The notes: a model not told the origin generated them from the sequence alone. A stretch of 64,000 nt of DNA from Thiocapsa roseilacustris (GCF_041903755.1 NZ_JBBWVE010000005.1:124001-188000), one strand, 5' to 3'; counted from the stretch's first letter, positions 31,975 to 41,552 are shown. Numbers and translations: made by a program.

Positions 31975-34559
31975 GCATCGGTCAAGACATCGACGAGACC
32001 CTGTCGCGTTCACTCAAGATCAAGCGCCGCAGCATACTCAAGGCCTGCGCTGCGGCGGCTGCCGCCATCGGTACCGGTGGACTGGTACGCATCAAGGACG
32101 CCGCCGCCTTCGCCTATCGGGATTATCCCACCGACGACGCGCTGGAGACGGTGGTCACCAGTTGCGCACACAATTGCGGCTCGCGCCACGTGCTGGTGGC
32201 CCACAAGAAGGGCAACGTGATCGTGCGCCTCTCCTCCGACGACGGCACCCATCAACGGGGCGGCTGCTATGGAAAGGACACCGAGGAAGAGCCGCAACTT
32301 CGAGCCTGTTTGCGCGGCCGTGCCTATCGCGAGCGCATCTATTCCCCGGAGCGCCTGCTCTACCCCATGATCCGGGTGGGCGAGCGCGGGGAGGGGCGAT
32401 TCCGGCGGGCCACCTGGAACGAGGCGCTGGAGCTGGTCTCCGACAAGCTGATCGCCACCAAAGAGCAGTACGGGCACCAGGCGATCCTCGATCAGAGCTA
32501 TGCCGGCGCCTCCTATGGCGTTCTGCACAAGTCGGACCAGATCGAGGGCCTCCAAGGCCGGTTCCTCGGCATGTTCTCCTGCCGAACCAGCTCCTGGTCA
32601 GTCCCCTCCTACCAGGGAACCACCACCAGCTCGCGCTGGACCTTCGGCACCATCGAGGACGGCAGCGAGGACGACACCTTCGCCCACTCGAAGCTGATGA
32701 TCCTGTGGGGCTGGAACCCCGCCTTCACCTTCCACGGGGGGAATACCGTCTATTACATGCGGCTGGCCAAGCAGCGGGGCTGCAAGTTTGTCTGCGTCGA
32801 CCCGCAGTACACCGACAGCGCCGCGGTCTTCGACGCCTGGTGGATTCCCATCCGGCCCGGAACGGACGCGGCCATGATGGCCGGCATGGCCCACTTCATC
32901 TTCACCCGCGGGCTCCAGGACCAGCCCTTCATCGACAAATTCGTCCAAGGCATGGACCCGCGCACCATGCCCTACTGGGCATCCACCTCACCGAACGGGC
33001 GCGAAAGCTTCAAGGAGTACATCCTCGGCACCCTCGACGGCCAGCCCAAGACGCCGGAATGGGCCGCCGAGATCTGCGGGGTCTCGGCGGAGGACATCAA
33101 GAAGCTCGCGGAGCTCTATGCCACCACCAAGCCCGCCGCCCTGAAGGCCTGCTGGGGTCCCGGGCGGGCGGCATACGGCGAGCAGTTCAACCGCATGGCC
33201 GCCGCGCTTCAGGCCATGACCGGGAACATCGGTGTCCTCGGCGGCTGCGCCGAGGGGGTCGGCAAGGCCTGGCACGCGGAGGGGGTCGCCCACCCCCACG
33301 ATCAGTACTCGAACATCTGGTTCGCCTCCATCAAGTCCGACCGCTGGGCCTATATCGTCAACAACTACCCCGACGTCAGCCGCGAGGAGGCCGGCCTCTG
33401 GCCGCGCGATGACGAGCGCGACGGGGTGGTGCCGAACATCCGCGGGATCTTCTGGCAGGGCTCTGACTGGCTCAATCAGCTCACCAACATCAATGCCGAG
33501 ATCGAGGCCATCAAGAAGCTCGACCTGGTGGTCTGCCTCGATCAGACGATTACCCCCTCCGGGCTCTATGCCGATGTGCTGCTGCCCATCTGTACCCATT
33601 TCGAGCGCCACGACGTGGCCCTGCCCTGGTACAAGGGTCACTACTACATCCATCGCCCCAAGGTGATCGAGCCCTTGGGAGAGTCGAAGACCGACTTTCA
33701 GGTCTTCACCGAGCTCGCCTACCGCATCGGCAACAAGACCGGGATGGGCGACCGGTTCGGGCAGGTCTACAACCCGCGCGCCACACGGGACTACTGGAAC
33801 AACCCGGACCCAGTGGACGAGGCCTATCTGCGGGCCTGGTGGGATGACCGGGTCATGGCCCACCAGCACGTCGAGATGCCCTGGAACGAGTTCAAACGAC
33901 TCGGCATCTACAAGTTCAAGCTCAGTCGACCTCACGTGGGCTTTCAGGACCAGATCGAGCAGGGCACTCCGTTCCCGACCGCGTCCGGGAAGATCGAGAT
34001 CCTCTCCTCCGAGCTGGCCCAGATCGACGACTGGGCCAAGACCCAGTACGGCTATCCGATCCCGTCTATCCCCAAGTGGATCGAGCCGTTCGAGTCGCTC
34101 AACCATCACGAGAAGCGCAAGCGCCATCCCTATCACATGATCACGCCGCACCCGCGCAACCGCACCCACTCGATCTTCCACAATATCGCCAATCTCCAGG
34201 AGGCCTGTCCCCACGAGATGATGATCAATACGGTCGACGCCCAGCGGCTCGGGTTGCGCACCGGGGAGGTGGTGGAGGTCTTCAACGACCGGGGACGGAT
34301 CCTGGTGCCGGTCTATGTTTCCCAGCGCTGCATGCCCGGGGTGGTGGTCTGCCCCGAGGGAACCTGGATCGACCTCGACGACGAGGGCATCGACCGGGGC
34401 GGCAATCCCAATCTGCTCACCGCCGATGAGCCCAGTCCGGCCGGTTCGTTCGCCTACAACACCATCCTGGTGGACATCCGGAAAACCGGCCTGGAATTCC
34501 GACCCGGCTGGGATGAGTCGTCGGTGTCCCGAACCCACGTCTTCGGCCGGGACCTCTAG
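31971..34559 (+). CDS. TAT-exported DmsA-like molybdopterin oxidoreductase, catalytic subunit (locus 2)
   Basis: An 862-aa paralogue of the protein at 7702, near-identical over long stretches. ATG 31971 overlaps the cytochrome stop. The TAT motif is KRRSILK (Arg19-Arg20). The N-terminal cluster motif again reads SCAHNCGSRH, with His in the third ligand position, and RACLRG supplies the last Cys. SVPSYQG, which contains the putative Mo-ligand serine, is conserved. Small differences include CGG for SGG before EGVGKAWHAE and CLD for CMD in the central region. No iron-sulfur beta subunit, chaperone or membrane anchor gene is nearby. Export and electron transfer must therefore use products of locus 1 or differ in mechanism. 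The substrate is unknown. Confidence 0.92.
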   Translation: MSIGQDIDETLSRSLKIKRRSILKACAAAAAAIGTGGLVRIKDAAAFAYRDYPTDDALETVVTSCAHNCGSRHVLVAHKKGNVIVRLSSDDGTHQRGGCYGKDTEEEPQLRACLRGRAYRERIYSPERLLYPMIRVGERGEGRFRRATWNEALELVSDKLIATKEQYGHQAILDQSYAGASYGVLHKSDQIEGLQGRFLGMFSCRTSSWSVPSYQGTTTSSRWTFGTIEDGSEDDTFAHSKLMILWGWNPAFTFHGGNTVYYMRLAKQRGCKFVCVDPQYTDSAAVFDAWWIPIRPGTDAAMMAGMAHFIFTRGLQDQPFIDKFVQGMDPRTMPYWASTSPNGRESFKEYILGTLDGQPKTPEWAAEICGVSAEDIKKLAELYATTKPAALKACWGPGRAAYGEQFNRMAAALQAMTGNIGVLGGCAEGVGKAWHAEGVAHPHDQYSNIWFASIKSDRWAYIVNNYPDVSREEAGLWPRDDERDGVVPNIRGIFWQGSDWLNQLTNINAEIEAIKKLDLVVCLDQTITPSGLYADVLLPICTHFERHDVALPWYKGHYYIHRPKVIEPLGESKTDFQVFTELAYRIGNKTGMGDRFGQVYNPRATRDYWNNPDPVDEAYLRAWWDDRVMAHQHVEMPWNEFKRLGIYKFKLSRPHVGFQDQIEQGTPFPTASGKIEILSSELAQIDDWAKTQYGYPIPSIPKWIEPFESLNHHEKRKRHPYHMITPHPRNRTHSIFHNIANLQEACPHEMMINTVDAQRLGLRTGEVVEVFNDRGRILVPVYVSQRCMPGVVVCPEGTWIDLDDEGIDRGGNPNLLTADEPSPAGSFAYNTILVDIRKTGLEFRPGWDESSVSRTHVFGRDL

Positions 34560-34622
34560 CGTGCGATTTGGGCCAAGGTTGCGAATGGAAGCCGCTCTCG
34601 ACGTCCCGGCAGGGATGCCCCC

Positions 34623-34634
34623 GACAACGACAAC
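34623..34634. repeat. (GACAAC)2 hexamer repeat
   Basis: Two copies of GACAAC within the 217-bp gap between the catalytic subunit and dihaem cytochrome genes. The following text (CACGGTCTCGG-AATCTCTGC) resembles that after the repeat at 31035. It is otherwise featureless apart from the purine-rich ribosome binding site at 34759-34770. Confidence 0.55.
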
Positions 34635-34776
34635 GATCTCGCACGGTCTCGGAATCTCTGCACTGCTCCACCCGTCCGTCCATCGTCTTCGTGGCCCGGA
34701 GCAAGGGCCAGGCCGATTGAACAAACACGAAGATCAGGCGAGCCGGCAGTCCCCCCCGAGGAGGAGGAGAACCACC

Positions 34777-35655
34777 ATGAAAGCCATCGCGGCAGTCCTG
34801 CCGCTCGTTCTCGCCATCGGGCCCGCCGCGGCCCTCGACATCGAGAACGCCAAGCGGATCAACCGGTCATGTGCCCTCTGTCACGGCAACTACGGCCAGG
34901 GCACACCGGGCACCATGTCCCCCAGGCTCGCCGGCCTGCCCGCCGGCTACCTGTCCAAGGAGCTTCGCTTTTACCGCGACGGGGTACGGCACTACCCTCC
35001 CATGGTGATCGCGTCCAGCGTCGACTCCATGACCGACAAGGATATCGACGACATCTCCGAGTATCTGGCCGGGGTGAACCTGCGCACGCTCAATCTGCCG
35101 GAGATCCCTGCCTATACCAAAGGGGATGCCGAGCTGGGCGAGGACTACTTCATGGATGAATGCAAGGGCTGCCACCGCACCACGGGTCTGGGCAAGCCGG
35201 AGAAAGACATCCCGCCGCTGGCCGGCCAGTACGGCAGCTACCTGTTCAACCAAATGAAACGGTTCCAGGAAAAGGATCGCCATCACGACAATGACCCGGA
35301 AGACGAGACGTTCGATGGGCTGGAAGACGAAGCCCTGGACGATCTGGTCACCTTCCTCACCACACTCCCCGCCCACGGCCCCCTGGATAAGGTCGAACCC
35401 TTCAGCCTGCAGGCCGAATCGTCTCCGGAGAGTGAGATGACGGACGAGATGATCGCGCTGGGCTCTGGCGGGACGACGGTCGCGACACAGGCAACGGGCG
35501 AGGCGCATCAGGCGATGAAGATCGCCGGACGCTTCAAGGTGCTGCCGACCGGCGACATCCTGCTCACCCCCATCAACCAGGATATGCGCCCGGTGACCGG
35601 CCTCTCCGGCGACTTCGAGGTCACCGAGGACGGTCTGCTATTCATTCCGAGATGA
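34777..35655 (+). CDS. Dihaem cytochrome c with two C-terminal copies of the shared motif
   Basis: A 292-aa protein from ATG 34777, preceded by GAGGAGGAGGAGAA. Signal peptide (MKAIAAVLPLVLAIGPAAA), then two class-I cytochrome domains with CALCH and CKGCH, as in c4/c553 types. Residues about 250-292 hold GRFKVLPTGDILLTP and GDFEVTEDGLLFIP, two copies of the 16-residue motif of the locus 1 lipoprotein and Met-triplet proteins. This is the only direct sequence link from locus 2 to those proteins. It would act in the periplasm, carrying electrons for the locus 2 enzyme. The motif may dock it to the same partner (inference). Confidence 0.9.
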   Translation: MKAIAAVLPLVLAIGPAAALDIENAKRINRSCALCHGNYGQGTPGTMSPRLAGLPAGYLSKELRFYRDGVRHYPPMVIASSVDSMTDKDIDDISEYLAGVNLRTLNLPEIPAYTKGDAELGEDYFMDECKGCHRTTGLGKPEKDIPPLAGQYGSYLFNQMKRFQEKDRHHDNDPEDETFDGLEDEALDDLVTFLTTLPAHGPLDKVEPFSLQAESSPESEMTDEMIALGSGGTTVATQATGEAHQAMKIAGRFKVLPTGDILLTPINQDMRPVTGLSGDFEVTEDGLLFIPR

Positions 35656-35734
35656 TCGCGGATTCCAGTCAGCGGCGTTCCCAAACGGGGGGTGGGACGC
35701 CGCACCCAGTGCTATCCTCCAAGGAGACAATTAC

Positions 35735-36241
35735 GTGAAGCCACTCATTCGCCGCCTGATCGGCGCAGCCGTCGCGATCGTGGCCATGGCTGCCTGGGCC
35801 CAGGACCGCCCCCAGGTGGAGATCCACGACATCTCCCAGACCGTTGTCAAGATGAGCCTTCAGGGCGGGGTGAGCATCGAGGACGCCAGCGCAGCGATGA
35901 TGTCGAAGGCCGCGGAGCTCAATTGGAAGCTGGTCGGCCGTCAGGAGGTCCACGCGGAGATCCGGGCCCGGGGCGAGGAGTCCCCGCACCTGGAGATCCT
36001 CCAGTTTTGCGACCCGGACGACGCGGTCAAGATGGTGCGGATAGACCCCATCTACTCGGCCTATATGCCCTGCCGCATCGCGCTGGTCGAGGACGCCCAG
36101 GGAAGGCCCTGGCTGTTCATGCTCAACCTGGACATGCTGATCAACAACAACTCGCTGCCCAACGACCTCCAGGAGCTGGCAATACGGGTCAACCAGGCGA
36201 TGCTGATCATCATGACGGCCGGGGCCACAGGCGAGTTCTGA
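35735..36241 (+). CDS. Exported DUF302-like protein
   Basis: A 168-aa protein, GTG start at 35735 behind AAGGAGA. Signal peptide MKPLIRRLIGAAVAIVAMAAWA. The mature part resembles DUF302 (SIEDASAAMMSKAAELNWKL, EILQFCDPDDAVKMV, YMPCRIALVED, QELAIRVNQ). DUF302 proteins are frequent next to sulfur-oxidation and cytochrome genes; their activity is unknown. It contains two conserved-looking Cys. It lies 79 bases after the dihaem cytochrome gene and probably closes the locus 2 operon. Confidence 0.82.
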   Translation: MKPLIRRLIGAAVAIVAMAAWAQDRPQVEIHDISQTVVKMSLQGGVSIEDASAAMMSKAAELNWKLVGRQEVHAEIRARGEESPHLEILQFCDPDDAVKMVRIDPIYSAYMPCRIALVEDAQGRPWLFMLNLDMLINNNSLPNDLQELAIRVNQAMLIIMTAGATGEF

Positions 36242-36434
36242 GGCCATCGCCTCGGTTCCCGTCCGGCCGGTGGGCAGGATCTTTCTGCCCTTCGCCGCGG
36301 GTGATCGGACCCGAGACCTGCCGATCAGGTCCCGTATTCGGTCTGACGCACGGCCTCGTGGGGCCGGGCGGCCGCGAGGAGTCCCCTGCATCCCAACACC
36401 TGACACAACCCTTCGAGTTTCAACGGATCACTGC

Positions 36435-37421
36435 ATGAACGACCAGACCCTCACCGATCCCTATGGCCGACGCATCGCCTACCTGCGCCTGTCCGTCACC
36501 GACCGCTGCGACCTGCGCTGCGGCTATTGCCTGCCGAAAGGCTTCAAGGGGTTCGAGGAGCCCGAGCACTGGCTCAGGTTCGAGGAAATCACCCGCGTCG
36601 TCGGCGCCTTCACCGCGCTGGGGGTGGGCCGTGTGCGCATCACCGGCGGCGAGCCGCTGGTGCGGCGCAATCTGCCCGAGCTGGCCGCCGGGCTGTCGGC
36701 GCTACCCGGCCTGGATGATCTCTCCATCTCCAGCAACTGCACCCGCATGGAGTCGCTCGCCGAGCCGCTCTATCGTGCCGGCGTGCGCCGGCTCAATGTC
36801 AGCCTCGACAGCCTGCGCCCCGAGGTCTTCAAGCAGGTCACCGGCGGGGATCTGGACAAGGTGCTGCGCGGCATCGCGGCGGCACGTGAAGTCGGCTTCG
36901 CACCCATCCGCGTCAATACCGTCGCGATGCGCGGTGTGAACGACGAGGAGATCGAGGACATCCTCGACTACTGCGCGGACAACGGCTTCACGCTACGCCT
37001 GATCGAGACCATGCCGATGGGCGCGACCGGTCAAGCCGCGCGGGATCAGTATCTCGATCTCCAGACGGTGCGTCGCCGCTTGGAGCAGCATTTCACCTTG
37101 ATCCCGGACATCCTTCCGGGCGGCGGCCCGGCGCGCTACTTCCGCCTCGGCGCGACCGAGACCCGGATCGGCTTCATCACCCCGATCTCGCAGCACTTCT
37201 GCGAAACCTGCAACCGGGTGCGCCTCACGGTCGACGGCACCCTCTATCTGTGTCTCGGTCAGGAGAGCAGCTACGCGCTGCGGCCGCTGCTGCGCGACGG
37301 AATCGGGGATGACGAACTGCTTGAGCATCTGAAACAGGCCATCGCACTGAAACCCGAGCGCCATGAGTTCAACGAGCGCCCTGAGAAGGTCATCCGGTTT
37401 ATGTCGATGACGGGCGGATGA
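36435..37421 (+). CDS. moaA: GTP 3',8-cyclase (molybdenum cofactor biosynthesis)
   Basis: A 328-aa radical SAM enzyme that catalyses the first step of molybdopterin synthesis from GTP. The N-terminal cluster is CDLRCGYC (C-x3-C-x2-C). ITGGEPLVRRNL binds SAM. The C-terminal cluster is CETCNRVR with the third Cys after 13 residues (LYLCL), and the conserved GG tail is present (MSMTGG). ATG 36435 is chosen because it starts the standard N-terminus (LTDPYGRRIAYLRLSVTDRC). It follows the second molybdoenzyme locus, whose enzymes need the cofactor; whether it is dedicated to them is not shown. A convergent terminator separates it from pnp. Confidence 0.96.
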   Translation: MNDQTLTDPYGRRIAYLRLSVTDRCDLRCGYCLPKGFKGFEEPEHWLRFEEITRVVGAFTALGVGRVRITGGEPLVRRNLPELAAGLSALPGLDDLSISSNCTRMESLAEPLYRAGVRRLNVSLDSLRPEVFKQVTGGDLDKVLRGIAAAREVGFAPIRVNTVAMRGVNDEEIEDILDYCADNGFTLRLIETMPMGATGQAARDQYLDLQTVRRRLEQHFTLIPDILPGGGPARYFRLGATETRIGFITPISQHFCETCNRVRLTVDGTLYLCLGQESSYALRPLLRDGIGDDELLEHLKQAIALKPERHEFNERPEKVIRFMSMTGG

Positions 37422-37444
37422 ATCGGGTCTCTGAAGCGCGAGAA

Positions 37445-37461
37445 AGGGGCCATAGGCCCCT
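37445..37461. terminator. Bidirectional terminator hairpin between moaA and pnp
   Basis: AGGGGCC-ATA-GGCCCCT (37445-37461) lies between the convergent stops of moaA and pnp. It has a few T residues on the plus side and A residues before the stem (T run on minus). Confidence 0.6.
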
Positions 37462-37487
37462 TAGCGATACCCCGTGAAACTGAACGA

Positions 37488-39587
37488 TTACTCGCCCGGC
37501 TCGATGGCCTTCATGCTGAGGCGGATGCGGCCTTGCTTGTCGACCTCCAGGACCTTCACACGGACCTGATCGCCCTCGGCGAGCTTATCACTCACGCTTT
37601 GGACGCGCTCCTCGCAGATCTGCGAGATGTGCACCAAACCGTCGCGTCCGGGCAGGATGGTGACAAAGGCGCCGAAATCCATCAGGCGTGCGACACGGCC
37701 TTCGTAGATCTTGCCCACCTCGACATCGGCCGTGATCAGACGGATCCGACGCTTGGCCTCCTCGCCGGCAGCCTTCTCGACCGAGAAGATCTTGACCACG
37801 CCTTCGTCGTTGATGTCGATGGTGGCGCCGGTCTCTTCCGTGATGGCGCGGATGACGGAGCCGCCCTTGCCGATAACATCGCGGATCTTCTCCGGATGGA
37901 TCTTCAGCTCAATAATGCGCGGCGCGTGCTCGGACATCTCGGAGCGGTGTGAACCGATGACCTTGTTCATCTCGCCGAGGATGTGCAGCCGGCCGGCCTT
38001 CGCCTGATCGAGTGCCGTCTCCATGATTTCGGCAGTGATGCCCTCGATCTTGATGTCCATCTGCAGGGCGTTGATGCCCTCGGACGTTCCGGCCACCTTG
38101 AAATCCATGTCGCCGAGATGATCCTCGTCGCCCATGATGTCGGTCAGCACGGCGAAGGCATCGCCTTCCTTGATCAGACCCATCGCTACGCCGGCAACCG
38201 GCGCCTTCACCGGCACGCCGGCATCCATCAGCGACAGACTGGTGCCGCAGACACTGGCCATGGAGCTGGAGCCGTTGGACTCGGTGATCTCGGAGACCAC
38301 GCGCACCGAATAGGGAAACTCTTCGATGCTCGGCATGACGGCGAGCACGCCGCGCTTGGCCAGCCGGCCGTGGCCGACCTCGCGCCGCTTGGGCGAGCCC
38401 ACGCGCCCCGTCTCGCCGACGCAGAAGGGCGGGAAGTTGTAGTGGAGCATGAAGTGCTCGCGCCGCTCGCCTTCCAGTGCATCGATGACCTGCGAATCAC
38501 GCTCGGTGCCCAGGGTCGTGATGACCAGCGCCTGGGTCTCGCCGCGCGTGAAGAGCGCCGAGCCATGGGTGCGGGGCAGCACACCGGTGCGAATCGTGAT
38601 GGGACGGACGGTCACGTTGTCGCGGCCGTCGATTCGCGGGTTGCCGGCGATGATCGAGCTGCGCACGGTGGTCTTTTCGAACTTCTCGATCGCGCCCATG
38701 ACCTGCTGCTCGGTCCAGGCCGATGCGTCGCCTCCGCACAGATCGGCGACCACTGAGGCACGCACCGCGTCCAGGGCCGCATAACGGTCCTGCTTTTCCT
38801 TGATGCGGTAGCCCTCGGCGATCCGATCGCCACAGGCGCTGGCGACGGCGTCGGCCAACGCGGTATCCGTCGGCGGCGGGGCCCAGGCGATCGGCGGTTT
38901 GCCGACCTCGGCGGCCAGCTCGCGAATTGCCTGAATTGCCGGCTTCATCTGCTCATGACCGAACAGCACGGCGCCGAGCATGATCTCTTCCGAGAGGCCG
39001 CGCGCCTCGGACTCGACCATCAAGACCGCCTTGTCGGTGCCGGCAACGATCAGGTCGAGATCCGAATCCGGACCCACGCCGACCACCGCCGGATTGAGGA
39101 GGTACTCGCCGTTCTTGTAGCCGACGCGCACCGCGCCGATCGGTCCGTTGAAGGGGACACCCGAGACCGCCAATGCAGCGGAGACGCCGAGCATCGCTGG
39201 AACCTCGGGATTGACGGCGGGGTTCAGCGACTTCACGGTTGCGATCACCTGGATCTCTTGCCCAAAGCCCTTCGCGAACAGAGGGCGGATTGGACGGTCG
39301 ATCAGACGCGAGGTCAGGATCTCCACCTCGCTCGGACGCCCCTCACGACGGAAGAAGCCGCCGGGGATACGGCCGGCGGCATAGGTCTTTTCCTGATAGT
39401 CGACGGTCAGAGGCAGAAAGTCGCGCACCGCGCCGGGGCGCTTGTCGACAACGACCGTGACCAGGACGACCGTATCGTCCACGTTGACCATCACGGCACC
39501 ATCGGCCTGGCGCGCGATCTCGCCGGTCTCGAACGTCACGGTCTGGTCGCCGAGCTTGAATTGCTTCACGATAGCTTTGGGAATCAC
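37488..39587 (-). CDS. pnp: Polyribonucleotide nucleotidyltransferase
   Basis: A 699-aa phosphorolytic 3'-5' exoribonuclease of the RNA degradosome, of normal length. Two RNase PH cores (around FLPLTVDYQEKTYAAGRIPGG and RTHGSALFTRGETQ), a KH domain (KIRDVIGKGGSVI) and an S1 domain (GKIYEGRVARLMDFGAFV) are all present. It follows rpsO, the usual order in gammaproteobacteria, where rpsO-pnp are co-transcribed. Confidence 0.98.
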   Translation of the reverse strand: MIPKAIVKQFKLGDQTVTFETGEIARQADGAVMVNVDDTVVLVTVVVDKRPGAVRDFLPLTVDYQEKTYAAGRIPGGFFRREGRPSEVEILTSRLIDRPIRPLFAKGFGQEIQVIATVKSLNPAVNPEVPAMLGVSAALAVSGVPFNGPIGAVRVGYKNGEYLLNPAVVGVGPDSDLDLIVAGTDKAVLMVESEARGLSEEIMLGAVLFGHEQMKPAIQAIRELAAEVGKPPIAWAPPPTDTALADAVASACGDRIAEGYRIKEKQDRYAALDAVRASVVADLCGGDASAWTEQQVMGAIEKFEKTTVRSSIIAGNPRIDGRDNVTVRPITIRTGVLPRTHGSALFTRGETQALVITTLGTERDSQVIDALEGERREHFMLHYNFPPFCVGETGRVGSPKRREVGHGRLAKRGVLAVMPSIEEFPYSVRVVSEITESNGSSSMASVCGTSLSLMDAGVPVKAPVAGVAMGLIKEGDAFAVLTDIMGDEDHLGDMDFKVAGTSEGINALQMDIKIEGITAEIMETALDQAKAGRLHILGEMNKVIGSHRSEMSEHAPRIIELKIHPEKIRDVIGKGGSVIRAITEETGATIDINDEGVVKIFSVEKAAGEEAKRRIRLITADVEVGKIYEGRVARLMDFGAFVTILPGRDGLVHISQICEERVQSVSDKLAEGDQVRVKVLEVDKQGRIRLSMKAIEPGE

Positions 39588-39770
39588 AAGTAGATCCTCG
39601 GGTATGTGGTCCGTCGTAGCGCCGGGCCATGGTCCCCTGCAACCTCAGGGCATCTGAGCGCGCTGCGGTGACAGGGCTGTGCGTCGGTGCCGCCAGCGGC
39701 TTCCCAACCGCGGGGAGCGGGCGGATCGGGGGCTTTGCAACCGCCCGATCGCCAAATCGGAAGGCGCGCG

Positions 39771-40040
39771 TCAGCGACGCAGGCCGAGTCGTGTGATCAG
39801 CTCGCGGTAACGATCGAGATTCTTGCGCTTGAGATAGTCGAGGAGCTTGCGACGCGAATTGACCATGCGCACCAGACCGCGGCGCGAGTGGTGATCATGC
39901 TTGTGCTCCTTGAAATGATCGGTGAGCTGCAGGATGCGCGCGGTCAAAAGCGCGACCTGCACCTCCGGGGACCCCGTGTCGGTATCGGCACGACGGTAGT
40001 CTTCGACGATCTGTTTCTTCTCGGCTGCGGTCATTGTCAT
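39771..40040 (-). CDS. rpsO: 30S ribosomal protein S15
   Basis: An 89-aa primary 16S rRNA-binding protein. The typical sequence (TGSPEVQVALLTARI, HKHDHHSRRGLVRMV, YRELITRLGLRR) runs to the C-terminus. The first ATG of an MTMTAAEKK start, behind a GGGAGA ribosome binding site, is used; the third codon is an alternative. It lies between truB and pnp, the conserved order. Confidence 0.98.
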   Translation of the reverse strand: MTMTAAEKKQIVEDYRRADTDTGSPEVQVALLTARILQLTDHFKEHKHDHHSRRGLVRMVNSRRKLLDYLKRKNLDRYRELITRLGLRR

Positions 40041-40233
40041 TGGTGGTCTCCCGGTTCGGTGATGGAGAAAAAAGGTCCTGCTCCGCCTCCCGTCGGGAGG
40101 GGGATCGATCGCCCCGACAATGACATCAGGGGATCGGACCATGGATAAGAAAACCTGAGCTCGACGGCGGCGCGCGCCGGACCCGCAGGGTATCGTGTGC
40201 TCGCAGCGTCGAGCGCCAACGACGCTTTACATT

Positions 40234-41151
40234 CTAAATCAGTCTCTTGGGCTGAACGCGCCCGTCGTCGAGGATACTGCCGACGCCGACGAAGTTCTGC
40301 GACGGATCATAGAGTCGCACCAATCCGTCCGTCGGTGCCTGCGGGATCAAGACCGCCTGGCCCTGCCGCAGATAGAAGGCGGCATCGGCGGACAAACGCA
40401 CGGCCGGCCAGTGGCCCAGAGCGCTGTCGAGTGGCAGGAGCAGCGCATCCAGACCGGCCATGTCGTCTTCTCCGGCCATCGCCTCGATCCGCTCCAGACC
40501 GACGAAGGGCCCTGCCGTTTCCGCATAAGGCCCCACGGCGGTGCGGCGCAATCCGCTGACATGGGCACCACAGCCGAGCCCGCGGCCGATATCCTCGGCG
40601 AGCGTACGGACATAGGTGCCCTTGGAGCAATGCACGTCCAGCTCGATCTCCGGCAGATCGATCGAGAGCAGATCGAGCGCAAAAATCTGAATCTCGCGCG
40701 GCGTGCGCTCGACCTCCAGGCCCTGCCGAGCCAGCTTGTAGAGCCGCTGTCCTTGATGTTTCACGGCCGAGTGCATCGGCGGCAGTTGCGAGATGGTACC
40801 GAGAAAGCCGCGCAGCACCTCGCGCACGCACGCCTCGTCGATCCCGACCACCGGCTCGTCGGCAACGATCTCGCCCTCGGCATCGGCGGTCGTGGTGGTC
40901 ACGCCGAGGCGCACACGTACCCGATAGCGTTTGTCCGCATCCAACAGATAGGCGGAGAACTTGGTCGCATCGCCCAAACAACAGGGCAGAAGTCCGGTCG
41001 CCAGAGGGTCGAGACTCCCGGTATGGCCGGCCTTGGCGGCGCTATAGAAGCGCTTCACGCGCTGCAGGGCGTCATTCGACGACAGGCCCGGCGGCTTATC
41101 CAAGAGCAGAATACCGGTGACATCCCGGCCTGTATTACGACGGCGTCCCAT
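40234..41151 (-). CDS. truB: tRNA pseudouridine(55) synthase
   Basis: A 305-aa enzyme that makes pseudouridine 55 in the T-loop of tRNAs. GHTGSLDPLATGLL carries the catalytic Asp, and a C-terminal PUA-like region is present. ATG 41151 (MGRRRNTGRDVTGILLLDKP) overlaps the end of rbfA by 17 bases, supporting this start over the one 11 codons upstream. Confidence 0.97.
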   Translation of the reverse strand: MGRRRNTGRDVTGILLLDKPPGLSSNDALQRVKRFYSAAKAGHTGSLDPLATGLLPCCLGDATKFSAYLLDADKRYRVRVRLGVTTTTADAEGEIVADEPVVGIDEACVREVLRGFLGTISQLPPMHSAVKHQGQRLYKLARQGLEVERTPREIQIFALDLLSIDLPEIELDVHCSKGTYVRTLAEDIGRGLGCGAHVSGLRRTAVGPYAETAGPFVGLERIEAMAGEDDMAGLDALLLPLDSALGHWPAVRLSADAAFYLRQGQAVLIPQAPTDGLVRLYDPSQNFVGVGSILDDGRVQPKRLI

Positions 41152-41548
41152 CTGCCTGCAGCTCCTCCTGGTCGGCGTCTTCACGCATGGATGTGTCGGA
41201 CTGTCCGACCGCTTGCGAGATCAACGCCGCGAGGCGCTCGCCCTTGCCGATCGACTCGTCGAACACGAAATGCAGTTGCGGAATGGTCCGAAGACGTACC
41301 CGCTGAGCGAGCCCGTGACGGAGGAATCCGGCAAGACGCCCGTTGAGCAGACGGGTCTGCTCGGCCGCGTCGTCGTCCGTCGGGAAGCAGGTGAAGAAGA
41401 CCTTGGCGTGCGCCAGATCCCGCGTCACCCGCACCTCGTGGACCGTGATGTTGGCCAGACGCGGATCCTTCACCTCGTCGCGCACCAGGGTGGAGAGAAC
41501 ACGCTTGAGCTCAGCGCCGATGCGCTCGGTACGATCGAATTCCTTCAT
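41135..41548 (-). CDS. rbfA: Ribosome-binding factor A
   Basis: A 137-aa protein for 16S rRNA 5'-end maturation and cold adaptation. It begins EFDRTERIGAELKRVLSTLV and has the KH-like core (TVHEVRVTRDLAHAKVFFTCF). It starts 4 bases after infB and overlaps truB, so it is part of the nusA-infB-rbfA-truB operon. Confidence 0.96.
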   Translation of the reverse strand: MKEFDRTERIGAELKRVLSTLVRDEVKDPRLANITVHEVRVTRDLAHAKVFFTCFPTDDDAAEQTRLLNGRLAGFLRHGLAQRVRLRTIPQLHFVFDESIGKGERLAALISQAVGQSDTSMREDADQEELQADGTPS

Positions 41549-41552
41549 CCGG

